Made by a program: the position numbers and the translations under genes. Below the pieces are notes generated by a model. The model was given only the letters and a program-made list of their open reading frames with translations, searched no databases and was not told the DNA's origin. Shown piece by piece: positions 42,683 through 51,518 of a DNA stretch of 64,000 nt (its first letter is position 1; each line of letters begins with the position of its first letter). Source of the DNA: Fimbriimonadales bacterium (GTDB lineage Bacteria > Armatimonadota > Fimbriimonadia > Fimbriimonadales > ATM1); assembly GCA_035559795.1 (NCBI GenBank), contig DATMAR010000003.1, forward strand, positions 1-64,000, given 5' to 3'.

Positions 42683-44038
42683 TTACTCGGGGGTCATCGG
42701 TAGTAACTGTAGGGAGACGCTCTCAGAGGACGCATCGGGAGCGGCTCTTGAGGCAATGCAAACCCCCGGAACCCATAAAGGACCCTCGTCATCGCAGACC
42801 AATGGAAGGCGTCTTTTCAAAGCACTGCTGACCTTTGCATCGGTAAGGACGTCCTGAAGCTTGCGCTCATATCGAGATTTCGCTGGCTGGATACGGTCAC
42901 CAGGACGAAACGGCCGAACGACTAATGAGCCGCGAACGTTTGCCATAGAAATAATCGCCTTTAATCCTGCGTTTTCGAGTTGTGGTTTTTGGGCAACGAT
43001 TTTCCACCCATCGAACGCTACTTCCCCAGGAATGGAAAGCGGGATGCAAAAGTCGGGTGGATTTTCTAAACTGCGAATCCGAAATTGCCGTTGAGAGGTT
43101 TCGAGCACCACATCCCCCCCCTCTAATGTAACACTATTTTTATGCTTTTGAAGAATCGCCTCTAAAATTTGCTCCGTGAGTTCGTAAGAGATTTCTCTTT
43201 TAAATTGATGAACGAGAGACCGAATCGCGCGACGGAGTAGCACTTTAGGATGCGACTGTAAACAACCTACATCGAATGTTCGTTCGACGTCTCTATGTAA
43301 AAACGAAAGTTCTGGATGAGGTTCGATTTCGCACTCCGAAAGCAGGTTCCTTGCTTGCGCATCTAAAAAGATGTCCTCTTCTCGTGCAATGCTCGCAAAA
43401 CGCGCAAGGTTTTCGACGGCGGACGGATGCAACGATTCCCAAGCGGGAATGAGAACTTTGCGAACTCGCACACGAGTAAAGTTTTCATCTACATTCGCAG
43501 GGTCGCTAAGGATTGGCAAATTTTCTTTTTCGCAAAACGCATGCGTCTCTTTCCTACGCGCCCAAAGCAGTGGCCGCACGATGAAATCTCTTTGTACGCT
43601 GATTCCCGAAACACCGGTCAACCCCGAACCTCGCGCGAGATGCAGGAAAATCGTTTCGATGTGGTCGTCCAACGTATGAGCGGTGGCGACTTTTGCATCG
43701 AAACTTTTATGGAGTCTGCAGAAAAAATCGTATCGCGCAAAGCGACCCGCCTCCTCGATGCCGATTTTCTTTTCCTTTGCGATTTTAGGTACGTCTGCGC
43801 GCTCCGAAACGAAACGAACGCCGAGTTTTTTCGCTTGCTCTTCGCAAAAGCGTTCTTCTTTTTCCGCCTCGGGTCTTTGCATATGATTCAAATGCGCCGC
43901 AATAACCTCATATCCCGCTCGATGAAGCAAATGAAGAAGACAAGTAGAATCCGCCCCACCGGAATAACCCACGATAACCCTCTCCCCTTCTCGAAGAAGG
44001 TTATGTCGCTGGATGAAGTTTAGAAGCCTTTGATACAT
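42683..44038 (-). CDS. tilS: tRNA(Ile)-lysidine synthase
   Basis: 451 residues. The PP-loop ATPase motif SGGADS is at 26-31, followed by AAHLNHMQRPEAEKEERFCEEQAKKLGV, ARYDFF, TAHTLDDHIETIFLHLARGSG and GVSGI, all TilS hallmarks. The C-terminal region (VVRPFRPGDRIQP, RYERKLQDVL) is the tRNA-binding TilS domain. It converts C34 of the tRNA-Ile (CAU) anticodon to lysidine, which is essential for AUA decoding. A TilS-FtsH arrangement is common in bacteria. Confidence 0.93.
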   Translation of the reverse strand: MYQRLLNFIQRHNLLREGERVIVGYSGGADSTCLLHLLHRAGYEVIAAHLNHMQRPEAEKEERFCEEQAKKLGVRFVSERADVPKIAKEKKIGIEEAGRFARYDFFCRLHKSFDAKVATAHTLDDHIETIFLHLARGSGLTGVSGISVQRDFIVRPLLWARRKETHAFCEKENLPILSDPANVDENFTRVRVRKVLIPAWESLHPSAVENLARFASIAREEDIFLDAQARNLLSECEIEPHPELSFLHRDVERTFDVGCLQSHPKVLLRRAIRSLVHQFKREISYELTEQILEAILQKHKNSVTLEGGDVVLETSQRQFRIRSLENPPDFCIPLSIPGEVAFDGWKIVAQKPQLENAGLKAIISMANVRGSLVVRPFRPGDRIQPAKSRYERKLQDVLTDAKVSSALKRRLPLVCDDEGPLWVPGVCIASRAAPDASSESVSLQLLPMTPE

Positions 44039-44372
44039 TTTTATACTGATATAACAGCGAGTTACCAGTGATTATATGCGTTTAACGCTGCAGAGCGGCA
44101 ACGCAAGAAAGTGCCAACTCTCCATCAAACTCGTTATAAAGCGGTTCTTAACTTCTTTTCTAAGGCAGTGGAAAACCTCATGAACGAGTTGGAACCCCAT
44201 GAACCGCGGAAACCTCGTGGAAAAAGTGGAAACTCCACGAACGGCCGAGACATCATGAAAAGGAAACATCAAAAACGATGGAAACCTCGTGTCAGCCAGC
44301 CGTTTCTTCAACTCTTTTATAAAAGTTTCTCCAACTCTTTCATAAAATAGGTATTCTTTTTATTTACACAGT
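44039..44372. other. Gene-free region with degenerate short repeats
   Basis: No convincing gene. From about 44168 to 44300 a motif close to GGAAACCTCATGAAC recurs six to eight times at roughly 17-21-nt spacing in degenerate form. Similar pieces reappear beyond the tRNA-His gene. It forms one boundary of the defence island. Confidence 0.5.
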
Positions 44373-44449
44373 GGCGGCGGTAGCTCAGTGGTTAGAGCGC
44401 CTGGCTGTGGACCAGGAGGCCACGGGTTCAAGTCCCGTCCGCCGCCCCA
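44373..44449 (+). tRNA. tRNA-His (GTG)
   Basis: A cloverleaf with the extra G at -1 (44373) facing C73, acceptor GCGGCGG/CCGCCGC, anticodon GTG in CTGTGGA, T-arm ACGGGTTCAAGTCCCGT and encoded CCA. It is the last native feature before the defence island. Confidence 0.96.
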
Positions 44450-44870
44450 TCCACGCATCGACTGCGCACCATCAGCACCTTAAGCCACAGTCCTAAACTG
44501 CAAAGACAGTGGAAGCCATGCGAATCACTGTGAACGAGGGGAAGCAAATATAGAAAATAACATCTGTCGAATCGTCGTGAAAAAAGTGGAAAACTTGATA
44601 AGCAACCGAAAGAAGCGTACTATCTTGAGGCCAGCGTGGTCATGATGAAACTCCCTCTCTAGTGACTTCTACGGGAAACTTCCGCATAGCAGAAGTCTTG
44701 ATTCCAGACATTGTCTTGATTCCAAACATCCCAAAGCCGCGAAGAATCCACTAAACATGGAAGCAGGACCATAAGACACCGCTTTCTTCACTGAGAGACA
44801 TGGCTTTTGATACGGTAATTTCTGTGCAGAATATAGAACTTTTTTACGCAAGCGTATCGCGAAAATACCT
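44450..44870. other. Gene-free left flank of the defence island
   Basis: No gene is seen. It contains a tandem 18-nt repeat (GTCTTGATTCCAGACATT, then a one-mismatch copy, about 44695-44730), a GACTTCT/AGAAGTC inverted pair and scattered GTGGAA-type motifs like those on the other side of the tRNA. Confidence 0.45.
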
Positions 44871-47800
44871 ATGGCAGAATGCAAGATAAAAACTGATGAT
44901 GTCTTGGAGGCAAACTTTTGGCCTGAGCCGGTTCGTGTGCTTACTCTTTTCCAACTTGGCAGTAGCGTCAAGATTGAAGCCGTTGGGATAAACACAAAGC
45001 AATTTTACTCTCGCATCCTTGCTGAGGAAGATCTATCTCAAATACGCATCACCACAGCCAACACACAGGCGTTCTCGGGTAACGCCGAGGGTTTCTTTCT
45101 GGCAATGGAAGCACATCGCATCCGCTTTGCCTACCAGTTCGACCCACTGTTTGCCGTTAACGTCTCCCAGGTTGATCCCTTACCTCACCAGATTGAAGCG
45201 GTTTACCACTATCTCTTGCGAAACCCACGAATTCGTTTCCTTTTGGCTGACGATCCGGGGGCAGGAAAGACCATTATGGCAGGGCTTCTTTTGAAAGAAC
45301 TCAAATACAGAAGACTTGTCTGGCGCACATTGATCGTCGTGCCAGGGCATCTAAAGGACCAGTGGGTAAGAGAAATGAAGGAGCGCTTTTCTGAACCTTT
45401 CACCGTGGTTGACCGCGCAGTGATGAATGCCACCTGGGGACGCAACGTTTGGCAGGAACAAGCTCAGGTCCTTACCTCCATGGATTTTGCCAAGCAAGAT
45501 GATGTCTTGGCTTCCTTAGCTGAAACCCACTGGGATTTAGTAATTGTTGACGAAGCCCACAAAATGGCGGCATACCGCTATGGTGATAAGACTGACAAGA
45601 CCGAACGGTATCGCTTTGGTGAGCTTCTCTCCCGCATCAGTCAGTTCTTACTGTTTCTGACTGCCACCCCTCACCGCGGGGATCCTGAAAATTTCCGCCT
45701 TCTTCTTGACTTGCTAGAGCCAGATTTGTTTGCCAATAAAGAACTCCTCTTGGAGTCGGTGCAGAGTCAAGATAATCCATTGTTTTTGCGCCGGCTGAAG
45801 GAGGATCTCCGCGATTTTGAACGAAGACCGCTGTTTCCGCCGCGACATGTATACACCCGACCCTATCGGCTAAACGATGAGGAAAAACGCCTTTACAACG
45901 CCGTCACCGAGTATGTGGAAAGGTCTTACAATCAGGCGCTCGCTGGCGACAAGCGCAATGTCGCCTTTGCCCTGCTCATCCTCCAGCGGCGCTTAGCCTC
46001 CAGCGTAAGGGCGGTATGCCGCTCACTTGAAAGGCGAAAAGCACGCTTGGAAGAACTTTTGAAGCTTGGTCAATGGCTAGCCGAAGGTAAACGGGTAGAT
46101 GATGACGCACTAGAAGACGCACCCGATGAAGAACGGCTTCGCCAGGAGGAGGAACTCATTGAAAGGCTCACCGCTGCAGAAACCCGAGAAGAACTGGAGC
46201 AGGAGATCCGCACCCTGTCCGGTTTAGTGGATTTGGCTCGCAACGCCGAGCGTCACGAAATCGAGACTAAGCTCACCGAGTTGCGCAAGGTGATGGAAGA
46301 TGAGAAAATCAAGCAGCGTCGCGAAAAACTATTGATCTTTACCGAATCGCGTGAGACTCTCGACTATTTAGCTGAAAAACTGCGCGCCTGGGGCTATGCT
46401 GTTGTCACATTGCATGGTGGCATGAACCTAGATGCCCGCATTCGCGCCGAGCACGATTTCCGCGAACATGCACAGGTCATGGTTTCTACAGAAGCCGGCG
46501 GCGAAGGCATCAACTTGCAGTTCTGCTCGCTAATGGTCAATTATGACATCCCTTGGAACCCGAACCGCCTGGAGCAGCGCATGGGACGCGTCCACCGTTA
46601 CGGTCAACAAAAAGAAGTCCACATTTACAACCTCGTGGCTAGCGACACGCGTGAGGGCATGGTCTTGCGTGCCTTATTCGAGAAATTAGAACGCATCCGA
46701 CAGGCGATGGGTAGCGACCGCGTGTTTGACGTCATAGGCGAGGTGATTCCCGGCCGCAGTCTCAAAGACCTTATTGTCGAAGCCATCGCGCAACGCCGGA
46801 CTTTGGAGGAAATCGTGGCAGAAATCCAGGCTATCCCAGACTCAGTAGCGCTTCAAAAAACAAGGGAAGCAGCTCTTGAAGCCCTGGCTACTCGCCACAT
46901 TGACCTGCAGCGCGTTCTCGGTGAGGAACGTCGCGCTCGGGAAAACCGCCTTGTGCCGGAATACATCGAGCGATTTTTTGAGCGCTGCTGCGCCTTTCTT
47001 GACGTCCCATTGGAGAAACGCAAAGATGAACTCTGGCGCGTGCCATCTGTGCCATATGAACTGCGCAACGTCTCACAAAGGTTTAAACATACGTACGGCG
47101 AAGTCTTTCGAGAATACAACAAAGTTGCATTTGACAAAAAGAAGGCAATGAGTCGGGAAGCCGTCTTCGTTGCTCCGGGTCATCCCCTACTGGAAACCGT
47201 TATTGAGAGTATTTTGGACCGGTGCAAGCAAGATATCCAAAGCGGAGCGATCTTTGCTGACCCAGACGGACGACTGGATGGCTGGCTTTGGTTCGTGCAG
47301 GGAGAGTTACGCGACGGCAACGACCATGTCGCCGGTAAAAGGCTTTTCGTGGTTTTTCATCCAGCATACGGTTCGGAACTGCAACTGGTAAATAGCTCTA
47401 TCCTGTGGGATCTCAAGCCTTTTTCTCAGTTGGAGACTACAGAAAATAGCCCTTCTGAAGAACTTCCTAATAAAGAAAGAATCGTGTCCTTCGTGGTGTA
47501 TGAGGTTATGGAAAACTTTCGAGCAGAAATCCGTAATGAGCGGGAACGGGAAGCCCTTATCAAACAAAAATATGGCATTCGTTCGCTGGAACAAATGATT
47601 CTGGATTCGGAAGCCAAACTCATCGAGTACGAAACCCGGCGCGCCAAGGGTGAATATGTGCCTGATGTTGAAATAATCAATGAACAACGCCGCAAAGAGG
47701 AGTACGAAGCCCGAAAACGTGCCCTGGAAGAGGAACTCCGACGCCAGACAAGCCTCCTACCCGCTGCTCCGGAAATCCTTGGCGTTGCGCGGGTAGTTCC

Positions 47801-48206
47801 CCAGCCGAACAAGGACACGGAGATGCACTCCGATGCTGCCATCGAGGCTATTGGCATGCAAGTGTCCATGGAATACGAGCGGCAGCAAGGCAGAACCCCT
47901 TATGACGTCTCAGCCCAAAATCTGGGCTACGACATCCGTTCTGAAGATGCGAATGGAGCATTGCGATATATTGAAGTCAAAGCCCGAGCCACCACAGGCA
48001 ACATCGTTCTGACCCCTAATGAGTGGATGATGGCACAGCGTTTGGGTGAAGAGTACTGGCTTTATATTGTGGAAGATGCCGCGAATAAACCAATGCTCTA
48101 TGCCATTTCAGACCCAGCGAGCAAACTGAAACCGGACGAGGTCGTAGAAATCCTGCGTTTTGTTGTAAAGGACTGGAAAGAGCATGTACAGCATGAAGGA
48201 GAGTGA
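44871..48206 (+). CDS. SNF2-family helicase with DUF3883-like C-terminus (defence)
   Basis: 1111 residues, apparently intact. Helicase motifs: LPHQIEAVYHYL, Walker A DDPGAGKT (127-134), DEAH (227-230), LTATPHRGDP, then helicase C with LIFTESRETLDYL, VSTEAGGEGINLQFC and RMGRVHRYGQ. A coiled Glu/Arg-rich insert lies at about 400-480. The C-terminal 120 residues (GYDIRSED, LRYIEVKARA, LTPNEWMMAQRLGEEYWLYIV) match DUF3883, a PD-(D/E)XK-related domain. Helicases of this architecture occur in DISARM-type (DrmD) and DUF1156/DUF499 defence cassettes. Followed with overlap by a small nuclease gene and a methyltransferase. Base composition differs from native genes and G-runs are absent. Confidence 0.88.
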   Translation: MAECKIKTDDVLEANFWPEPVRVLTLFQLGSSVKIEAVGINTKQFYSRILAEEDLSQIRITTANTQAFSGNAEGFFLAMEAHRIRFAYQFDPLFAVNVSQVDPLPHQIEAVYHYLLRNPRIRFLLADDPGAGKTIMAGLLLKELKYRRLVWRTLIVVPGHLKDQWVREMKERFSEPFTVVDRAVMNATWGRNVWQEQAQVLTSMDFAKQDDVLASLAETHWDLVIVDEAHKMAAYRYGDKTDKTERYRFGELLSRISQFLLFLTATPHRGDPENFRLLLDLLEPDLFANKELLLESVQSQDNPLFLRRLKEDLRDFERRPLFPPRHVYTRPYRLNDEEKRLYNAVTEYVERSYNQALAGDKRNVAFALLILQRRLASSVRAVCRSLERRKARLEELLKLGQWLAEGKRVDDDALEDAPDEERLRQEEELIERLTAAETREELEQEIRTLSGLVDLARNAERHEIETKLTELRKVMEDEKIKQRREKLLIFTESRETLDYLAEKLRAWGYAVVTLHGGMNLDARIRAEHDFREHAQVMVSTEAGGEGINLQFCSLMVNYDIPWNPNRLEQRMGRVHRYGQQKEVHIYNLVASDTREGMVLRALFEKLERIRQAMGSDRVFDVIGEVIPGRSLKDLIVEAIAQRRTLEEIVAEIQAIPDSVALQKTREAALEALATRHIDLQRVLGEERRARENRLVPEYIERFFERCCAFLDVPLEKRKDELWRVPSVPYELRNVSQRFKHTYGEVFREYNKVAFDKKKAMSREAVFVAPGHPLLETVIESILDRCKQDIQSGAIFADPDGRLDGWLWFVQGELRDGNDHVAGKRLFVVFHPAYGSELQLVNSSILWDLKPFSQLETTENSPSEELPNKERIVSFVVYEVMENFRAEIRNEREREALIKQKYGIRSLEQMILDSEAKLIEYETRRAKGEYVPDVEIINEQRRKEEYEARKRALEEELRRQTSLLPAAPEILGVARVVPQPNKDTEMHSDAAIEAIGMQVSMEYERQQGRTPYDVSAQNLGYDIRSEDANGALRYIEVKARATTGNIVLTPNEWMMAQRLGEEYWLYIVEDAANKPMLYAISDPASKLKPDEVVEILRFVVKDWKEHVQHEGE

Positions 48207-48609
48207 ACTGGTCAATACCTTGGCAGAACGTTTGCGGGGAGAAGGAGTGAAGAACCTTATAGTACGCCATGGCAACCAGCGCGGAGCCGATATTGAAGGC
48301 GCACTACCGCGTTCTAACCGGCGGCTCTTTATCGAAGCCAAAGGAGTCCGCCCCAGCGGAAACGCGGATATCGCTATGGGTGAAGCGCTGCTGCAGATTC
48401 TGCGTTACTACGACCACGACGTCGTCTGCGGACTCGCCGTCCCTTATACAGACACCTATGACAAACTGATGCGCTCCATCATGCCTGGACTATGTGCGCT
48501 CGGCATTCACGTCTTTCTCGTAAAACCCAATGAAGTATGGTATGTTCCACCGGCAAGAGGATTCTTCCCAGAGAAACCCGAATCTTTAGTTGAAAGGCTG
48601 GATAAATGA
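48184..48609 (+). CDS. Small PD-(D/E)XK nuclease-like protein
   Basis: 141 residues (ATG 48193 is a possible alternative start). The pattern GADIEGALP then RRLFIEAKG gives D36, E51 and K53, the D-ExK core of the restriction-endonuclease fold, preceded by the helix [17 protein letters not shown]. It is a nuclease-like domain with no other domain attached. It overlaps the helicase by 23 nt and the methyltransferase by 4 nt (ATGA), so all three are one operon. A DNA-cleaving role in the defence cassette is inferred, not shown. Confidence 0.65.
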   Translation: MYSMKESELVNTLAERLRGEGVKNLIVRHGNQRGADIEGALPRSNRRLFIEAKGVRPSGNADIAMGEALLQILRYYDHDVVCGLAVPYTDTYDKLMRSIMPGLCALGIHVFLVKPNEVWYVPPARGFFPEKPESLVERLDK

Positions 48610-49742
48610 AAAAGGAGAAAAGAGAGGAAAAAGAGAGCGCTCGTAGGTTGATCGAAGCCGACTTTCCTCTACGTAAGGTCTCGGAAGAATCCGTGCGAGA
48701 GAAGAACATCCGCCACGGGCATATTTCGACGTTGCACATCTGGTGGGCGCGAAGGCCGCTCGCTGCCTCCCGCGCTACCGCGCTGGCTGCCCTGCTGCCC
48801 GATGACCCTGTCCGGGGTGAGCAGTTCCTCCGCCTGGTGCGCGAGATTTCCCCTTGGGAGGCGGTGCAAAAGGAAAACCCAGCCCTCGAGAAGGCTCGCG
48901 CCCTCATCCGCGATGCTTTTGGCGGTCACCCACCGCGTGTCCTCGACCCCTTTGCAGGCGGCGGCGCCATCCCCTTAGAGGCGCTGCGACTCGGTTGTGA
49001 GACCTATGCGTTGGACTACAACCCTGTGGCTGTTTTGCTCAACAAAGCGGTGCTGGAACTGCCGCCGAGGTTCGGCAAACCAGGCGCAGTCCCTGCAGTG
49101 CCGCTGCCGCCTGTGCAAGGCAAACGCGAAGAGGTCAGGCAGAGCGTTCTCGCCAATACGGAACCGGGCGGTACGCAAAATCCATTGCTTGAGGCGGTGG
49201 AAGCCTGGGGCACCTGGGTGCTGGAGGAGGCGCGCCGGGAGTTGGCGCAGTTCTACCCGCACGACAAAGATGGTTCTATCCCTGTCGGTTACATCTGGGC
49301 GCGCACCTTGCCCTGCCAGAACCCATCCTGCGGCGCTGAAATCCCGCTCATGCGCCAGACCTGGCTAGCGAAAAAGGACAAGAAGAAAGTGGCTCTGCGC
49401 CTCATCCCCAACCGCCCTGCCTGGCGCCTGGACGTCGAAATCGTGGGGCAGAACGGTAAACGGATTGACTTCGACCCTGATAAAGGCACGGTGAACCTCG
49501 CTCATGTGCGTTGCCCGCTGTGCGGCGGGACTATTGACGACAAAACGACGCGGTGGCTTTTCCGCGACGGCATAGCGGGACAACGGATGATGGCGGTGGT
49601 GTTGCACCATCCCCAGCGTACCGGCAAGACCTATCGCCTGCCCACCGAGGCCGACCTTGCCGCTTACCGCACCGTCGAAGAGACACTGCAAGCCAAACGC
49701 CAAAGCTCAAAGATGTCGAAAGTAGTCTCGCTCATTCTCTAA
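48606..49742 (+). CDS. DUF1156-type DNA methyltransferase, 5' fragment (truncated)
   Basis: 378 residues of what is normally a protein of about 900 or more. The DUF1156 opening ([39 protein letters not shown]) is intact, as is the SAM-binding motif [20 protein letters not shown]. Two zinc-ligand-like clusters follow (CQNPSC, CPLCGG). The catalytic DPPY region expected further on is missing. After [12 protein letters not shown] (near 49696) the sequence changes to an unrelated reading [12 protein letters not shown] and stops, where a second frame encodes DUF499-like sequence. I infer an internal deletion joining two genes. Methylation activity is unlikely. GC-richer than native genes. Confidence 0.8.
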   Translation: MKKEKREEKESARRLIEADFPLRKVSEESVREKNIRHGHISTLHIWWARRPLAASRATALAALLPDDPVRGEQFLRLVREISPWEAVQKENPALEKARALIRDAFGGHPPRVLDPFAGGGAIPLEALRLGCETYALDYNPVAVLLNKAVLELPPRFGKPGAVPAVPLPPVQGKREEVRQSVLANTEPGGTQNPLLEAVEAWGTWVLEEARRELAQFYPHDKDGSIPVGYIWARTLPCQNPSCGAEIPLMRQTWLAKKDKKKVALRLIPNRPAWRLDVEIVGQNGKRIDFDPDKGTVNLAHVRCPLCGGTIDDKTTRWLFRDGIAGQRMMAVVLHHPQRTGKTYRLPTEADLAAYRTVEETLQAKRQSSKMSKVVSLIL

Positions 49743-50473
49743 TGAGCACCTATCGTCACCTTGCGAAGGCAGACGAGCAGCAACCGCTTTGGATGGATCT
49801 TGGGATACCCATTGTTGGGGTGAAACCATCGATTGCCAACCGGGTGCGCGAGTATTTACAAGGCGAAGATAGGCTGCTTTTGAAACTCTCGCCCCGAAAA
49901 ATTTTAGAAAAAACCATGCGAGAAGATGAAGGGGAAAAGCCTCTGGAGGAGATCTACGAGGCGTTTTTGAAATACCCGAACCTTCCTATGCTAGAGAGCA
50001 AGCATGTCCTGCTAGAGGCAATCGTGCAAGGCGTGCGGGAGGGAATCTTTGGGGTTAGAGTCGGCGACAGAGTCTTCTTCCAAGAGTCCATCTCTTCATC
50101 GCAAATCGGAATGGATGCTGTGCTGGTTCGCGAAAAAGCGGAAATGTTAACGCCATCGGGACCAGTACCGGGGGCAGGTGTAGCACCTCCACCGACGGGT
50201 GTTCGTGAACCACCTGTTGAGATTACGCCACCTCCGCCTACCGAGAAGACTATAAAAGTTTATAGACTCCACGCATCTATTCCGTGGGAGAGGCTCTCCG
50301 ACTTCGTCCGCGGTGTTGTGACGCCTCTTAGGCAGGACGGCGCGGAGATAGCAGTTGAGGTGATTCTGGAAGCCAAAGCGGAAAATGGGTTCAAGGATAA
50401 CACAATTGAGCACAAAGTGAGGGAAACCCTTCGGCAGATTGACGCTACGATAGTGGAAGAAAAGGATGAATGA
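49742..50473 (+). CDS. DUF499-type ATPase, 3' remnant
   Basis: 243 residues from ATG 49742, which overlaps the methyltransferase stop (TAATG). Coding similarity appears to begin about 45 nt earlier in this frame ([13 protein letters not shown]), before any start codon, as expected for a gene that lost its 5' part. IANRVREYLQGEDRLLLKLSPRKIL, a helical LESKHVLLEAIVQGVREGIFGV segment, a Pro-rich linker and a C-terminal alpha/beta domain (IKVYRLHASIPWERLSDFVRGVVTPL) resemble the C-terminal end of DUF499 proteins. The AAA+ part is missing. Assignment is by pattern only. Confidence 0.6.
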   Translation: MSTYRHLAKADEQQPLWMDLGIPIVGVKPSIANRVREYLQGEDRLLLKLSPRKILEKTMREDEGEKPLEEIYEAFLKYPNLPMLESKHVLLEAIVQGVREGIFGVRVGDRVFFQESISSSQIGMDAVLVREKAEMLTPSGPVPGAGVAPPPTGVREPPVEITPPPPTEKTIKVYRLHASIPWERLSDFVRGVVTPLRQDGAEIAVEVILEAKAENGFKDNTIEHKVRETLRQIDATIVEEKDE

Positions 50474-50501
50474 ACATGTGGGAAAGCCCATTTTTGATGT
50501 G

Positions 50502-50527
50502 TCTCAAAAGAGTGATTGAGATTTTTT
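50502..50527 (+). terminator. Rho-independent terminator of the defence operon
   Basis: TCTCAA/TTGAGA stem with an 8-nt loop followed by six T's, 29 nt after the last island gene. The stem is short and AT-rich, so strength is uncertain. Confidence 0.55.
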
Positions 50528-50646
50528 CATAGATTTTATTGACACGCGTTTTTAAAAAGCAAACGCAATGCGAATGGCAAGCGCGATACGATTTGTAAGT
50601 ATGTGTCAGTACATTAGCCAATTGTAAACAGTCCGATACGAAAACG

Positions 50647-50674
50647 GTTGCTATTCTTTAGTTGCTATTCTTTA
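50647..50674 (+). repeat. Tandem 14-nt direct repeat
   Basis: GTTGCTATTCTTTA occurs twice head to tail between the island and trpA. Confidence 0.7.
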
Positions 50675-50701
50675 AGCGCTATATCTCTACATAGAAGAGC
50701 A

Positions 50702-50710
50702 TGCTACGAT
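50702..50710 (+). promoter_or_regulatory. Extended -10 promoter for trpA
   Basis: TGC-TACGAT, an extended -10, ends 8 nt before the trpA ATG. There is no good -35 and no ribosome site, consistent with a leaderless mRNA. Confidence 0.45.
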
Positions 50711-50718
50711 AGTCACGC

Positions 50719-51510
50719 ATGTCAAGAATTCGGGAACGTTTCGAGGTGTTGAAGGCGCGTGGAGAAAAGGCGCTGGTGGTTTTCGTAACTGCGGGAGACC
50801 CTCCTATACAGTTTCTCCCTGACATTCTCGATGCGCTCGTCGAAGGTGGTGCTGACCTCATCGAAATCGGAATCCCTTTCAGCGACCCTATTGCCGATGG
50901 TCCTACGATTCAAGCGAGCAGTCAACGCGCTCTCGATAGGCACACGCGATTGAAAGACATTTTCGAATCCGTCAAAAAAGCAAATCTGCAAATCCCTTCG
51001 ATTTATATGGGCTACACGAATATCGCTTTGCGCAAAGGTTTCCGAGAATTCGCAAAAGCCGTAAAGGAATCGGGTGTGGACGGTGTTCTTCTCAGCGATT
51101 TGACGCCCGAAGAATCGAAGGAATGGCGAGAATCAGCGGCGGAGGCAGGTTTAGACATCGTGTTTTTGGTTGCACCGACGAGCACCGATGAAAGAATCGA
51201 ATTAGCATCCAAACTTTCGAGCGGCTTCGTGTATTGTGTTTCGCGCACAGGAGTTACCGGAGCGGAGCGCGCAGTGCCAGAAGAAGTGAAAGTTACTGTC
51301 GAAAAAATACGAAAACACACTTCTCTTCCCGTTTGCGTCGGCTTCGGAATTTCGAAACCTGAACATGTCGAAATGGTATGTAACGTGGCAGATGGCGCTG
51401 TCGTAGGGAGTTATATCGTGGATTTACTTCATAAAGAATGGAATGACGGGAAAGGCGCAAAGAAACTTATCGAAGCGGTTACTGTTTTGAAGAAAGCGAC
51501 AAAGTTATAA
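50719..51510 (+). CDS. trpA: Tryptophan synthase alpha chain
   Basis: 263 residues, full length. TrpA cleaves indole-3-glycerol phosphate to indole for the beta subunit. Motifs: VVFVTAGDPP, LIEIGIPFSDPIADGPTIQASSQRAL (catalytic Glu in EIGIPFSDP), GVDGVLLSDLTPEES (second catalytic Asp), VFLVAPTST, YCVSRTGVTGA and GFGISKPEH. No other trp gene is adjacent; it sits immediately right of the defence island. rfbD follows 8 nt later. Confidence 0.96.
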   Translation: MSRIRERFEVLKARGEKALVVFVTAGDPPIQFLPDILDALVEGGADLIEIGIPFSDPIADGPTIQASSQRALDRHTRLKDIFESVKKANLQIPSIYMGYTNIALRKGFREFAKAVKESGVDGVLLSDLTPEESKEWRESAAEAGLDIVFLVAPTSTDERIELASKLSSGFVYCVSRTGVTGAERAVPEEVKVTVEKIRKHTSLPVCVGFGISKPEHVEMVCNVADGAVVGSYIVDLLHKEWNDGKGAKKLIEAVTVLKKATKL

Positions 51511-51518
51511 ACTATTAT

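Noticed and set aside
44150-44330. Possible CRISPR array
   Set aside because: The repeated motif is short, strongly degenerate and irregularly spaced (about 17-34 nt) with no spacer-repeat structure and no cas genes in the window.
44111-44350. 79-codon plus-strand frame before tRNA-His
   Set aside because: It runs through the degenerate repeat region, has no ribosome site and encodes a low-complexity Lys/Pro product.
50530-50718. Integration site (att) duplicate of the tRNA-His 3' end at the right border of the island
   Set aside because: I searched by eye for the T-arm and acceptor sequence and did not find it; only an unrelated 14-nt tandem repeat is present.
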